DNA of 64,000 nucleotides from Bradyrhizobium guangxiense. Its GTDB lineage: Bacteria; Pseudomonadota; Alphaproteobacteria; Rhizobiales; Xanthobacteraceae. Shown here in pieces: positions 42,579-51,069 of this stretch. Made by a program: the position numbers and the translations under genes. Each line of letters begins with the position of its first letter. Positions within the stretch are counted from its first letter, which is position 1. The DNA lies in NCBI RefSeq assembly GCF_004114915.1, contig NZ_CP022219.1, forward strand, positions 4,618,501 to 4,682,500, written 5' to 3'. The notes beneath the pieces were generated by a model. The model worked only from the letters and a program-made list of their open reading frames with translations, searched no databases and was not told the DNA's origin.

Positions 42579-43868
42579 ATGACCGTGCAAGTCAGCAACA
42601 CTATCGGCACGACCGACAAGGTCGCGCTGGATGCGCCGATCTTCGATCCCATTGCATTCCGCCTCAGCGACGAGCAGGCCGGCATCATTGCGCGGGCAAG
42701 GGAGATCGGCCAGAGCGTGTTCGCCGCGCGCGCCGCCACCTACGATCGCGAGGCGACCTTTCCGATCGAGAACTATCGCGACCTGCATCGCGTCGGCCTG
42801 CTCGGCATCGCCGTTCCCAAGAAGCACGGCGGGCTCGGCGCGGATTACCAGACCTATGCCTTGGCCGCCGCCGAGATCGGCCGCTATTGCGGCGCGACCG
42901 CGCTGACCTGGAACATGCACGTGTGTTCGACCCTGTGGTCGGGCCCCCTCGCGGACGATCTCGACATGGATACTGCGACCCGTGACGAGCACGAACGGCG
43001 GCGGGCAATCCACTACAAGCGCATCGTCCAGGACGGCGCGATCTATTCGCAACCCTTCTCCGAAGGCGGCGCCGCGGCCGCGGGCGGCGTCGCATTCGGC
43101 ACGGAAGCAAGGCCGGTCTCGGGCGGCTGGATCGTCAACGGCAAGAAGATCTTCGCATCGCTCTCCGGCCACGCGGACTATTACGGCGTCCTCTGCACCG
43201 AGATCGAGGAGGGCGAGAAGGCGTCTCGACGCAACACGCTTTACCTCGCGGTATCGGCAAAATCTGAGGGCGTCTCGGTCGTCGGTGATTGGGACCCGCT
43301 CGGCATGCGCGGAACAGTTTCGCGGACGCTCCTGTTCAAGGACGTGTTCGTGCCCGAGGATTCTGCACTGATGCCGCGCGGTGTCTATTTCCAAGCCGCG
43401 ATGCGCTGGCCGCACATGTTCCTGACCTTGTCGCCGACTTATATGGGCCTCGCACAAGCCGCCTACGACTTCACCGTGCGATATTTGCGTGGCGAGGTTC
43501 CGGGCATGCCGCCGGTCAAGCGGCGGATGTACCCGACCAAGCAGATCGCGGTTGCGCAGATGCAGATCAAGCTGGAGCAGATCAAGGGGATCTGGTTCCA
43601 GGCCGTCACCGAAGCCCGTGCCAATCCGAGCAAGGAGCAGGTGCTGCGAGCTTATGCCGCGCAATATTCGGTGATGGAGGGCGCCAATGAGCTTGCCGCG
43701 CTTGCGATCCGCACCTGCGGCGGTCAGGCCATGCTCCGCTCGCTGCCGCTGGAGCGAATCTATCGCGATAGCCGCTGCGGCTCGCTGATGCTGCCCTGGA
43801 CGGCCGAGCTATGCCTCGATCGCATCGGGCGCGAAGCGCTGTACGAGGCCGGCGAGACGGACGACTGA
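42579..43868 (+). CDS. Acyl-CoA dehydrogenase family protein
   Basis: A 429-residue flavoprotein of the acyl-CoA dehydrogenase fold. The N-terminal helical domain has LHRVGLLGIAVPKKHGGLGADY. The beta domain carries FSEGGAAAAGG, WIVNGKKIFASLSGHADYYGV and GDWDPLGMRGTVSRTLLFKDVFVPED. The C-terminal helices contain YRDSRCGSLMLPWTAELCLDRIG. It removes hydrogens alpha-beta to a CoA thioester, or acts as a related flavin enzyme. It is the second gene of the forward operon, 2 bp before the ligase gene. It likely handles an alicyclic or ring-opened acyl-CoA of the aromatic route. Confidence 0.88.
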   Translation: MTVQVSNTIGTTDKVALDAPIFDPIAFRLSDEQAGIIARAREIGQSVFAARAATYDREATFPIENYRDLHRVGLLGIAVPKKHGGLGADYQTYALAAAEIGRYCGATALTWNMHVCSTLWSGPLADDLDMDTATRDEHERRRAIHYKRIVQDGAIYSQPFSEGGAAAAGGVAFGTEARPVSGGWIVNGKKIFASLSGHADYYGVLCTEIEEGEKASRRNTLYLAVSAKSEGVSVVGDWDPLGMRGTVSRTLLFKDVFVPEDSALMPRGVYFQAAMRWPHMFLTLSPTYMGLAQAAYDFTVRYLRGEVPGMPPVKRRMYPTKQIAVAQMQIKLEQIKGIWFQAVTEARANPSKEQVLRAYAAQYSVMEGANELAALAIRTCGGQAMLRSLPLERIYRDSRCGSLMLPWTAELCLDRIGREALYEAGETDD

Positions 43869-43870
43869 CG

Positions 43871-45397
43871 GTGGATCTCTGCAGTCTGATCGATCGCAAC
43901 GCGGCGTTCGCGCCAGACAAGACGGCCATTGCCTTCGAGGGGCAACGGCTGAGCTACGCGGCGTTCGCCGCACGCATCGAGCGGACCGCGACGGCATTGA
44001 AGCAGGAGCTCGGCGTCGGCCGCGGCGACCGCGTCGCCGTCCTGAGCCTGAACCGGCCCGATTATTTGGTTCTGCTTTATGCATGCGCGCGACTTGGCGC
44101 GATGCTGGTACCGCTGAACTGGCGGCTCGCTATCGCCGAGCAACTCTTCATTCTCACAGACGCGGGCGCCAAGGTGCTGGTGCTCGAACGGGCGTTCGAG
44201 GGCGTTCTCCCCGAGCTTGCGCCGGGGATAGCCGTTGTGGGCCTCGATTTCGTGCCGCCGCGCGGCAAGACATTCGAAGACTTGTTGCTTTGCGGCGATG
44301 GCGGTGGACGCAACCCGCACACCGATCTCTCATGCCCCCTCCTGATCGTCTACACCTCGGGAACGACCGGGCGGCCAAAGGGCGCGGTGCTGCGCCAGGA
44401 GGCGCTGTTCTGGAACGGCGTCATGAGCCAGCACATGCACAACATGACGTCCGACGACCACGTGTTGACGGTGCTGCCATTCTTCCACGTCGGCGGCCTC
44501 AACATCCAGACCACGCCGGCATTGCAGCTGGGCGCAACCGTGACGGTCCATGCGCGCTTCACACCGGATACCGCGCTTGCAGCCATTGAACGGGAACGGC
44601 CGACGCTCACGGTGATGGTGCCCGCGATCATCCAGGCGGTGAGCGAACATCCCGCTTGGCCTACTACCGACCTATCGTCGCTCAAGGCCGTCGCCACGGG
44701 CTCGACCATCGTGCCGCCACACCTGATCGACCGCTTTGTCGCCCGGGGCGTACCGGTGCTTCAAGTCTACGGTTCGACGGAAACCTGCCCGATCGCCGTC
44801 TACACGCGGCTTGGTGGCGACCTTTCGCGCGCGGGATCAACCGGTCTTGCCGGTCTGTGCTGCGAAGCCAAGGTGATCGACCAGGCCGGAAACGAATCGC
44901 TCGCGGGCACGCCGGGCGAGATCGCGGTGCGTGGGCCGAACGTGTTCTTTGAATATTGGGGTAATGAGGCTGCAACGCGCGACGCGTTGCATGACGGCTG
45001 GTATCGCACCGGCGATATCGGCCTGCGCGACGCCGACGGCTATTTCTGGGTCCGCGACCGCAAGAAGAACATGATCATTTCAGGCGGAGAGAACGTCTAC
45101 CCGGCCGAGGTCGAGCGCGTCCTGCTCGAACACCCCGATGTCAGCGAATGCGCCGTGATCGGCCGGCCGGACCCGCGTTGGGACGAGGTGCCGATCGCTT
45201 ATGTCATTGCGAGATCCGGCTGCCGGCTCGAAGCGGACGAACTGAGGACGCATCTTCAGGCGCAGCTCGCACGCTACAAGGTTCCGCGCGAGATCGTCTT
45301 CGTCACCGACCTGCCGCGCACGGCGCTGGGCAAGGTCCAGCATTTCCTGCTGAAGCAGCTTGATACGCAATCGCGCGCGCAAGGAGGAGCATCTTGA
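43871..45397 (+). CDS. AMP-dependent acyl-CoA synthetase/ligase
   Basis: A 508-residue AMP-forming ligase. The ATP loop YTSGTTGRPKG is near residue 160, YGSTETCPIAVYT near 300, GDIGLRDADGYFWVRDRKKNMIISGGENVYPAEVE near 380, and the catalytic lysine lies in PRTALGKVQH near 490. A GTG start at 43871 directly follows the preceding stop. It activates a carboxylic acid to its CoA ester. It is distinct from the benzoate-type ligase at 31.8 kb, being of the general fatty/aryl acid class, so the cluster holds two activating enzymes. Confidence 0.88.
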   Translation: MDLCSLIDRNAAFAPDKTAIAFEGQRLSYAAFAARIERTATALKQELGVGRGDRVAVLSLNRPDYLVLLYACARLGAMLVPLNWRLAIAEQLFILTDAGAKVLVLERAFEGVLPELAPGIAVVGLDFVPPRGKTFEDLLLCGDGGGRNPHTDLSCPLLIVYTSGTTGRPKGAVLRQEALFWNGVMSQHMHNMTSDDHVLTVLPFFHVGGLNIQTTPALQLGATVTVHARFTPDTALAAIERERPTLTVMVPAIIQAVSEHPAWPTTDLSSLKAVATGSTIVPPHLIDRFVARGVPVLQVYGSTETCPIAVYTRLGGDLSRAGSTGLAGLCCEAKVIDQAGNESLAGTPGEIAVRGPNVFFEYWGNEAATRDALHDGWYRTGDIGLRDADGYFWVRDRKKNMIISGGENVYPAEVERVLLEHPDVSECAVIGRPDPRWDEVPIAYVIARSGCRLEADELRTHLQAQLARYKVPREIVFVTDLPRTALGKVQHFLLKQLDTQSRAQGGAS

Positions 45398-46482
45398 AGA
45401 TCGCGGTTCTGGGTGGGGGAAACGGCTCTTTCGCGGCCGCGGGCGATTTTGCGCTGTCGGCGCATGAGGTGCGGCTCTGGCGCCGCGATGCCGATCAGGT
45501 CGCGGCGCATCGCGCCGCCGGCTCGCGCATCCTGGTGAAGGATCACAACGGCCGCCACGACGTGAAGCTGGCGCTGGTCACGACCGACATCGCCGAGGCC
45601 GTCGACGGCGTCGAGCTGATCCTGTGCCCGGCCCCTGCCTTCGCGCAAGCAGATATCGCACGCTTGCTCGCGCCGCATCTGCGGGACAGTCAGGTCGTCT
45701 TTCTGCCGCCGGCGACATTCGGCTCGATGATCTTCGCGCAGGCAGCGCGTGAGGCCGGCAACCATGCGAAGGCAAGCTTTGCCGAAACCGGCACGCTGCC
45801 GTGGCTGACCCGCAAGCACGGGCCGTTCGAGGTCGCCATCACCATCCGTGCCAAGCGGCTTCCGGTCGGCGTGTTCCCGCTTGACGAGGCGCCCTATGCC
45901 CTCGAAGTGATCGGACGTGCTTTTCCCGATGCGATCGAGGCGTGCGGAGATGCGCTGTCCGGCGCGCTGATGAACGCGGGACCCATCATCCATCCGCCGT
46001 TGATCGTGATGAATGCCGGCCCGATCGAGCATTTCGAGCGCTGGGACATTCACAAGGAAGGCACGCAGGCCGCTATTCGTCGGGTCACCGACGCACTAGA
46101 CGCCGAGCGGATCGCCGTGCGCGAAGCACTCGGCTACGGCGCGCCGCATTTTCCGCTCGCCCATCACTACGCCAAGGAAGGCGAGATCTGGATGTATGGC
46201 CGCGGCTCGCACGACCGGTTGACCGATTCCGGCGACTGGCGCGAGCGGATCGTGCTGACCGAGCACCGCTACATGCGGGAGGATCTGCGGCTAGGACTGT
46301 CACTGCTGGCTTCCGTCGCTGGTCTCGCTGGCGTCGCGACGCCGCTCGCCAAAGCGTTCCTGTCGATCGGCGGCGCGATCTGCGGCGAGGATTTTGCGCG
46401 AGGCGGCCGAACGCTCGAGACGCTGGGGCTCGACAATCTCAACAAGGCTGAATTGCAGACCTTGCTTCGCAATGGATTCTGA
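45394..46482 (+). CDS. NAD/NADP octopine/nopaline dehydrogenase family protein
   Basis: A 362-residue two-domain dehydrogenase. A Rossmann domain opens IAVLGGGNGSFAAAGDFAL. A C-terminal octopine-dehydrogenase-type helical domain includes ALMNAGPIIHPPLIVMNAGPIEH and HFPLAHHYAKEGEIWMYG. The TTG start overlaps the previous stop (TTGA) and has GGAGGAGC upstream. Family members reversibly join or split an amino acid and a 2-oxoacid (opines). Its presence inside a CoA-linked aromatic operon is unusual; a secondary-amine or imine-reducing step is conceivable. Confidence 0.85.
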   Translation: MKIAVLGGGNGSFAAAGDFALSAHEVRLWRRDADQVAAHRAAGSRILVKDHNGRHDVKLALVTTDIAEAVDGVELILCPAPAFAQADIARLLAPHLRDSQVVFLPPATFGSMIFAQAAREAGNHAKASFAETGTLPWLTRKHGPFEVAITIRAKRLPVGVFPLDEAPYALEVIGRAFPDAIEACGDALSGALMNAGPIIHPPLIVMNAGPIEHFERWDIHKEGTQAAIRRVTDALDAERIAVREALGYGAPHFPLAHHYAKEGEIWMYGRGSHDRLTDSGDWRERIVLTEHRYMREDLRLGLSLLASVAGLAGVATPLAKAFLSIGGAICGEDFARGGRTLETLGLDNLNKAELQTLLRNGF

Positions 46483-46485
46483 TCA

Positions 46486-47478
46486 ATGACGAATCGCGCC
46501 AATATCGCCTGTCTCGGCGCTGGCCGCATGGGCCGTGGGATTGCCGTCGCCTTCGCCTATGCGGGGCATCACGTCACGATGATCGACGTCAAGGCTCGCT
46601 CAGTAGAGGAGTTTGCCAGGCTGGAGGCGGACGCACTCGCCGAGGTCAGGACGACCTTCACCAGCCTGTCGAAGCTGGGGCTGCTGACCGAGGCAGATGT
46701 TGATCCGCTGATCGCGCGGGTCTCGGTGACCCCGGCGAACCGAAGCGATGCGGCGTTGGCGGAAGCCGGAATGGTCTTCGAGGGAGTTCCTGAAGTGGTC
46801 GAGCTCAAGCGAGAGGTGCTGGGGGCGGCTTCAAAACAGGTCGGCCCCGACACGATTATCGCATCGACGACCTCGACCATCCTCGTCGACGATCTCTCAG
46901 GCGCGATCGTGAATCCGCACCGCTTTCTCAACGTGCACTGGCTCAATCCGGCCTATCTGATCCCGCTTGTCGAGATTTCGCCCGGGAAAGCCACAGATCT
47001 CGCCATCATCGAGGAGGTCAAGGCTCTGCTCGAAGGCATTGGTAAGGTGCCCGTGGTCTGTGCCGCGACGCCCGGCTTCATCGTTCCGCGCATCCAGGCA
47101 CTGGCGATGAACGAAGCCGCACGCATGGTCGAGGAAGGCGTCGCTAGCGCGGAAGAGATCGACAAGGCGATTCGCTACGGCTTCGGCTTCCGCTACGCCG
47201 TGCTCGGGCTGCTCGAATTCATCGATTGGGGCGGCGGCGACATCCTCTTCTACGCGAGCCGGTATCTCGAGGGTGCGCTCGGCAGTGACCGCTATCGAGC
47301 GCCGGAGGTCATTTCCCGCAACATGCATGAAGGCCGGATCGGCCTGCGCACGGGCGCAGGCTTTCTCGATTATTCCGGATTGGACGTGGACGCCTATCGC
47401 GCGAAGCGACTGCAGGCCATGGTCGACCTGCTCCGTCACTTCGAACTGGCACGCCCTCCGGTGCTCGACCACAACTAG
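46486..47478 (+). CDS. 3-hydroxyacyl-CoA dehydrogenase family protein
   Basis: A 330-residue NAD-dependent dehydrogenase. The dinucleotide motif is LGAGRMGRGIAVAFAYAGHHV, the catalytic histidine lies in LNVHWLNPAYLIPLVEI, and the C-terminal domain has GFIVPRIQALAMNEAARMVEEGVASAEEIDKAIRYGFG. It oxidises 3-hydroxyacyl-CoA in beta-oxidation-like steps. It closes the forward five-gene operon, 3 bp after the octopine-type gene. Its end overlaps that of the convergent NicX-like gene by 4 bases. Confidence 0.9.
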   Translation: MTNRANIACLGAGRMGRGIAVAFAYAGHHVTMIDVKARSVEEFARLEADALAEVRTTFTSLSKLGLLTEADVDPLIARVSVTPANRSDAALAEAGMVFEGVPEVVELKREVLGAASKQVGPDTIIASTTSTILVDDLSGAIVNPHRFLNVHWLNPAYLIPLVEISPGKATDLAIIEEVKALLEGIGKVPVVCAATPGFIVPRIQALAMNEAARMVEEGVASAEEIDKAIRYGFGFRYAVLGLLEFIDWGGGDILFYASRYLEGALGSDRYRAPEVISRNMHEGRIGLRTGAGFLDYSGLDVDAYRAKRLQAMVDLLRHFELARPPVLDHN

Positions 47479-48521
47479 CCGAAGACGTCCTGGAGCACGC
47501 CCTCCCGGACCACGGCAACGCCATCGAGCTCGATCGTCGTTCCCATCATCGGCAGGTCGAAATGCCCCGCCGTGTAGCGGCCGGCGAACTCGTTGGCGCC
47601 GGTCGAGAACAGGAAATTGCCGGAGACGGCGCGAATTTCCGTGCCGTTGGTGTCGCGTTGGTCGTACATCGAGAGCGCCTCATAACGCGCCCCGGGATTC
47701 ATGCCGAAGCCGACATGCGACACGGCATAGGCCTCGCGGTCGCCCCAGGCAGCGAGATAGGCGCGCATCATCGCGGCATCCGTGCCCTCGCCTTCAAGCT
47801 CGACGACATAGTCGTCCTTCAGCGTCATCTTCACAGCCGACGTCAGGTAGCGTTTGAAGGTGAGATTGATGTCGCCCGGCGCCATCACCAGCGTGCCGTT
47901 GATGGTTCGGCTCTTGGGGAAGCTGACGACGATTCCACCAGGCCAATGCGCCAGCGTTCCGGGTTTATCGGTCCAGCCCCACACACCGACCGTAGACGCA
48001 CCGACCATGTCGACGTCGAGCGCCGTGCCGGCGTTCGAGGTCACCCGCATCCGCTTGGTCCCTCGCAGCATCTTCGCCGCCGCCCGAACGCGTTTCTCGA
48101 GCGCCGAATCCGGCACCATCCGCTCCAGCGCCTCGGGATGCTCGTTGGAGATCACCAGGATCCGAGCGCCGGCCTTGAGGATCTCCGGCGTCTCCACCGC
48201 ATGCATCAGACCCTCGATGGTGCAATCCACCACGAAGCCAGCCTGCTGAAGCGCGGTGATGACCGGGCCAAGCTTCTGGATCGCCTCACTCGCCCCCGTG
48301 GAACGAACCGGAACGATGTTTCGGTTGCGCGGTGTCGGCATCACGACGTGAAACGGCCGCGCCCCCATGCGCAGCAGGGCAAGCTCCGCCAGATGAACAT
48401 TCAAGGCCCGCGATTGGGTTTCCGAGAGGATCGCCGCGGTATCGCCGGGCTTGACGGCGCAACGTTCGAAGATCTCGCAGAATGCGTCGATCCATTTTGC
48501 CTCGATGCGATCAGCCAGCAT
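47475..48521 (-). CDS. NicX-like (2,5-dihydroxypyridine 5,6-dioxygenase / M29 aminopeptidase-related) metalloenzyme
   Basis: A 348-residue protein whose C-terminal half closely follows Pseudomonas NicX: H269 in AVSHVGFGMNPGARYEAL and the pair H320-x-D322 in AGHFDLP correspond to the iron ligands I recall for NicX (two His and one Asp at the same spacing). Other shared stretches are GTALDVDMVGA, AHWPGGIVVSFP and GNFLFSTGANE. NicX opens the ring of 2,5-dihydroxypyridine with O2. Here it is the last gene of an operon with an ABC importer and an IlvD-like dehydratase, so the true substrate may differ. Confidence 0.8.
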   Translation of the reverse strand: MLADRIEAKWIDAFCEIFERCAVKPGDTAAILSETQSRALNVHLAELALLRMGARPFHVVMPTPRNRNIVPVRSTGASEAIQKLGPVITALQQAGFVVDCTIEGLMHAVETPEILKAGARILVISNEHPEALERMVPDSALEKRVRAAAKMLRGTKRMRVTSNAGTALDVDMVGASTVGVWGWTDKPGTLAHWPGGIVVSFPKSRTINGTLVMAPGDINLTFKRYLTSAVKMTLKDDYVVELEGEGTDAAMMRAYLAAWGDREAYAVSHVGFGMNPGARYEALSMYDQRDTNGTEIRAVSGNFLFSTGANEFAGRYTAGHFDLPMMGTTIELDGVAVVREGVLQDVFG

Positions 48522-48556
48522 AGTTCACTCCCGGTCTTGTTTCTTCTTCCTCCAGA

Positions 48557-49321
48557 TCACGCTTCTGGAAAACCCCGCAAGAGGTAAGACCGCAAAGCAC
48601 CCAATAGGGCGTTCAGGATCAACCCCAACAGCGAGATCGTGATCAGCGGCACGAACATGTCGACGGCCTGGAAAGTACGGGCGGCGGTCACGAGCGCGTG
48701 CCCCAGCCCGTCCGTCGACGTGATCATTTCGGCCAGAAACACCACGATGCAGGAAATGACAAGCCCGATCCGGCATCCGGTCAGGATTGACGGCATCGCC
48801 GCTGGCAGTACCACCTTGAACAGAATTGCTGTGCGCGGCGTTCCCGCCGCCATGGCCGACCAGATCAGCTTCTGCTCGACGGTCGATGCACCATAATAGG
48901 TCGAGAGCAGAATGGGAAAGAGCGCATCCGCAGTCACCAATGTGATCTTCGAGCCGTGGCCAAATCCGAGCAGGAGCAGGAGTGCCGGATAGAGCGCAAC
49001 CTTGGGCAGCGGCGCCAGCACGCGGACGATCGGCCGAACCACGGCATTGATCGCGGGACTAGCGGCGGCGGCAATGCCGATACCGACGCCGAGCACGACC
49101 GCAATCGCAAACCCTGCAAACAGACGGACCAGCGTTGCCGCGATCTCCTGCTGAAACGCAAACGTCACGAGTTGTTGAAGCAGCCGGCTGAAGACAAAGC
49201 CCGGTGGCGGCAGCAAGACCGCGGGCGCAAAGCCGAACGACACCAGGGCCTGCCACAGGGCGATGACCAGCGCGAGGGGGGCAATCCCAAGAAGAACATT
49301 CGGGGAAAAAACGCGAGACAT
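48557..49321 (-). CDS. ABC transporter permease (TauC/SsuC/NitT type), second copy
   Basis: A 254-residue permease with about six membrane helices and the family EAA-type loop GTPRTAILFKVVLPAAMPSILTGCRIGLVISCIVVFLAEM. The ATG at 49321 overlaps the stop of the other permease gene (TGATG), so both are translated together and probably form a heterodimeric channel. It lies 35 bp before the NicX-like gene. It imports a small organic solute with the ATPase and binding protein of the same operon. Confidence 0.88.
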   Translation of the reverse strand: MSRVFSPNVLLGIAPLALVIALWQALVSFGFAPAVLLPPPGFVFSRLLQQLVTFAFQQEIAATLVRLFAGFAIAVVLGVGIGIAAAASPAINAVVRPIVRVLAPLPKVALYPALLLLLGFGHGSKITLVTADALFPILLSTYYGASTVEQKLIWSAMAAGTPRTAILFKVVLPAAMPSILTGCRIGLVISCIVVFLAEMITSTDGLGHALVTAARTFQAVDMFVPLITISLLGLILNALLGALRSYLLRGFPEA

Positions 49322-50106
49322 CACGAAAAGCTCAGCGGCATGTCGAACTGCGGCTCGGACCAACGCACAAGCCTGGCACGAATCCGTTCGAAAATCGCAT
49401 CGAGACAGATTCCCATCGCCCCCACGACGATGATCATCGCAAAGACGGTGTCGTATTGTCCCATGTCCAGCGCATTGAACAGGATATTCCCGGCGCCGGA
49501 CTGGCGGGCGATCATTTCGCTGGTGATCATCGTGATCAGTGCCAGCACTAGCCCCGTGCGGCATCCAGTCAGAATTTCCGGCAGCGCCGCAGGCAACACG
49601 ATCCGCACCAGGCGTTGTAGGGGCGAGAGCCCCATCGCGGCACCTGACCACAGCATCTTCTCTTCGACGGCCTTGGCACCTTCGAAGCTATGGTAAATCA
49701 CGGGCAGGCTGACACCGAGAAAAATCACCAGCGTCTTGGTGATATCGCCGACACCCAGCCAGAGCATGATGATCGGCATCAAGGCAGCCTTCGGCACTGG
49801 ATAGATCACCATCAGGAGCGGATTGAAAAACGCCGCGACGCCCCGGCTGCGTCCCATCAACAGGCCGAGCGGAATCGAAACCAGTACCGCCAGACAGAAC
49901 CCAAGCGCCATGCGGCGCAGCGAGGCCAGGATGTTGATGAGGGAGTCCTTGTCGCCAAGAATATCGGGGATTGCCCGGATCGCCTCGATCGCTGTCGGGA
50001 AACTGTCGTTCTTCAGCGCGAGCGAGGCAACCTGCCACACCGCCAGCAAACCGATACAGGCCAGCACCGGAGCGGCTCTTCTGATCGAGACACTCGGCGA
50101 CATCAT
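49321..50106 (-). CDS. ABC transporter permease (TauC/SsuC/NitT type), first copy
   Basis: A 261-residue permease with about six helices and the loop GLSPLQRLVRIVLPAALPEILTGCRTGLVLALITMITSEM, clearly related to the neighbouring permease. Two different permease subunits in one nitrate/sulfonate/taurine-type system are less common than the usual homodimer. Its start overlaps the ATPase stop by 4 bases, and its stop overlaps the next permease start. Confidence 0.9.
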   Translation of the reverse strand: MMSPSVSIRRAAPVLACIGLLAVWQVASLALKNDSFPTAIEAIRAIPDILGDKDSLINILASLRRMALGFCLAVLVSIPLGLLMGRSRGVAAFFNPLLMVIYPVPKAALMPIIMLWLGVGDITKTLVIFLGVSLPVIYHSFEGAKAVEEKMLWSGAAMGLSPLQRLVRIVLPAALPEILTGCRTGLVLALITMITSEMIARQSGAGNILFNALDMGQYDTVFAMIIVVGAMGICLDAIFERIRARLVRWSEPQFDMPLSFS

Positions 50107-50948
50107 GAGGCAGGCCCGGATTTGTCGCTTTCATCGAACATGCGCTCGATATCGACGACGTACTTCTGGTAGCGCGGATCGAGCAACAGCTCGTTTCGGC
50201 GGCGCGGCCGCGGCAGATCGATATCGATGACCTCTCGGATGCGACCGGGAGATTTCGACATCATGACGACCTTGTCGGAGAGAAAGACGGCTTCGTCGAC
50301 TGAATGGGTGACGAACAATACGGTCTTGCGATCGCGCTCCCAGATGTTGAGAAGGTCGTTCTGCAGGCGCGTCCTGGTGTGCGCGTCGAGTGCACCGAAC
50401 GGCTCGTCCATCAGCAGAACTTCGGGATGGTAGGCGAGCGTCCGTGCCAGCGCCACGCGCTGTTTCATGCCGCCCGACAGCTCCTTGGGATAGAAGTTCT
50501 CATAGCCCTTGAGGCCGACCATTTCGATCAAGACGCGGCTCTGCGCTTCCGCTTCGGCAGCCCGCACGCCTTGTTGGCGCGGGCCGTACATCACATTACC
50601 CAGCACGGTCTTCCAGGGAAACAGCGCAAACTCCTGAAACACCGGTCCGCGATCTGGGCCAGGGCCTGTGATCCCCCGCCCCTTCATCTTCGCCGCGCCG
50701 CTGGTCGGGTTGATAAAACCACCGACGATATAGAGCAGGGTCGACTTGCCGCATCCGGACGGGCCCAGAATGGAGACGAATGCGCCCTCCTCGATCGTCA
50801 GCGAAATGTCCGAAAGCGCGACATGATCCCTGCGCGCCGAGGTCTTGAAGACCTGCGAGACCTGGTCGATCTCGATGATTGCAGAAGCCGGCTCTCGTGA
50901 CGTCACCGGGCTCACCCGTTCCTTCGATCTCGCAGGCACTACCGTCAT
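50103..50948 (-). CDS. ABC transporter ATP-binding protein (TauB/SsuB/NitT type)
   Basis: A 281-residue ATPase with Walker A GPSGCGKST, Q-loop FQEFALFPWKTVLGNV, signature LSGGMKQR, Walker B VLLMDEPFGALD and switch FVTHSVDEAVFLSD. The FPWKTV and THSVDEA forms are typical of the nitrate/sulfonate/taurine class. ATG 50948 has AGGCGA upstream and is preferred to a GTG five codons earlier. A 121-bp gap separates it from the dehydratase gene upstream on the same strand. Confidence 0.9.
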   Translation of the reverse strand: MTVVPARSKERVSPVTSREPASAIIEIDQVSQVFKTSARRDHVALSDISLTIEEGAFVSILGPSGCGKSTLLYIVGGFINPTSGAAKMKGRGITGPGPDRGPVFQEFALFPWKTVLGNVMYGPRQQGVRAAEAEAQSRVLIEMVGLKGYENFYPKELSGGMKQRVALARTLAYHPEVLLMDEPFGALDAHTRTRLQNDLLNIWERDRKTVLFVTHSVDEAVFLSDKVVMMSKSPGRIREVIDIDLPRPRRRNELLLDPRYQKYVVDIERMFDESDKSGPAS

Positions 50949-51069
50949 CCCGTCTCGCCTCACTCACGCGAACTTCCCTCGACGAACCCGCTGAACCTGC
51001 TCGGTCAGCGGCACGAGCTTAGCAAGAAGCCTGCCAGACAGGACGACGTTTTCGCACAGGCGCAATACA

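Noticed and set aside
42390..43664. 424-codon open frame opposite the acyl-CoA dehydrogenase gene
   Set aside because: Antisense shadow of a clear flavoprotein gene in a tight operon.
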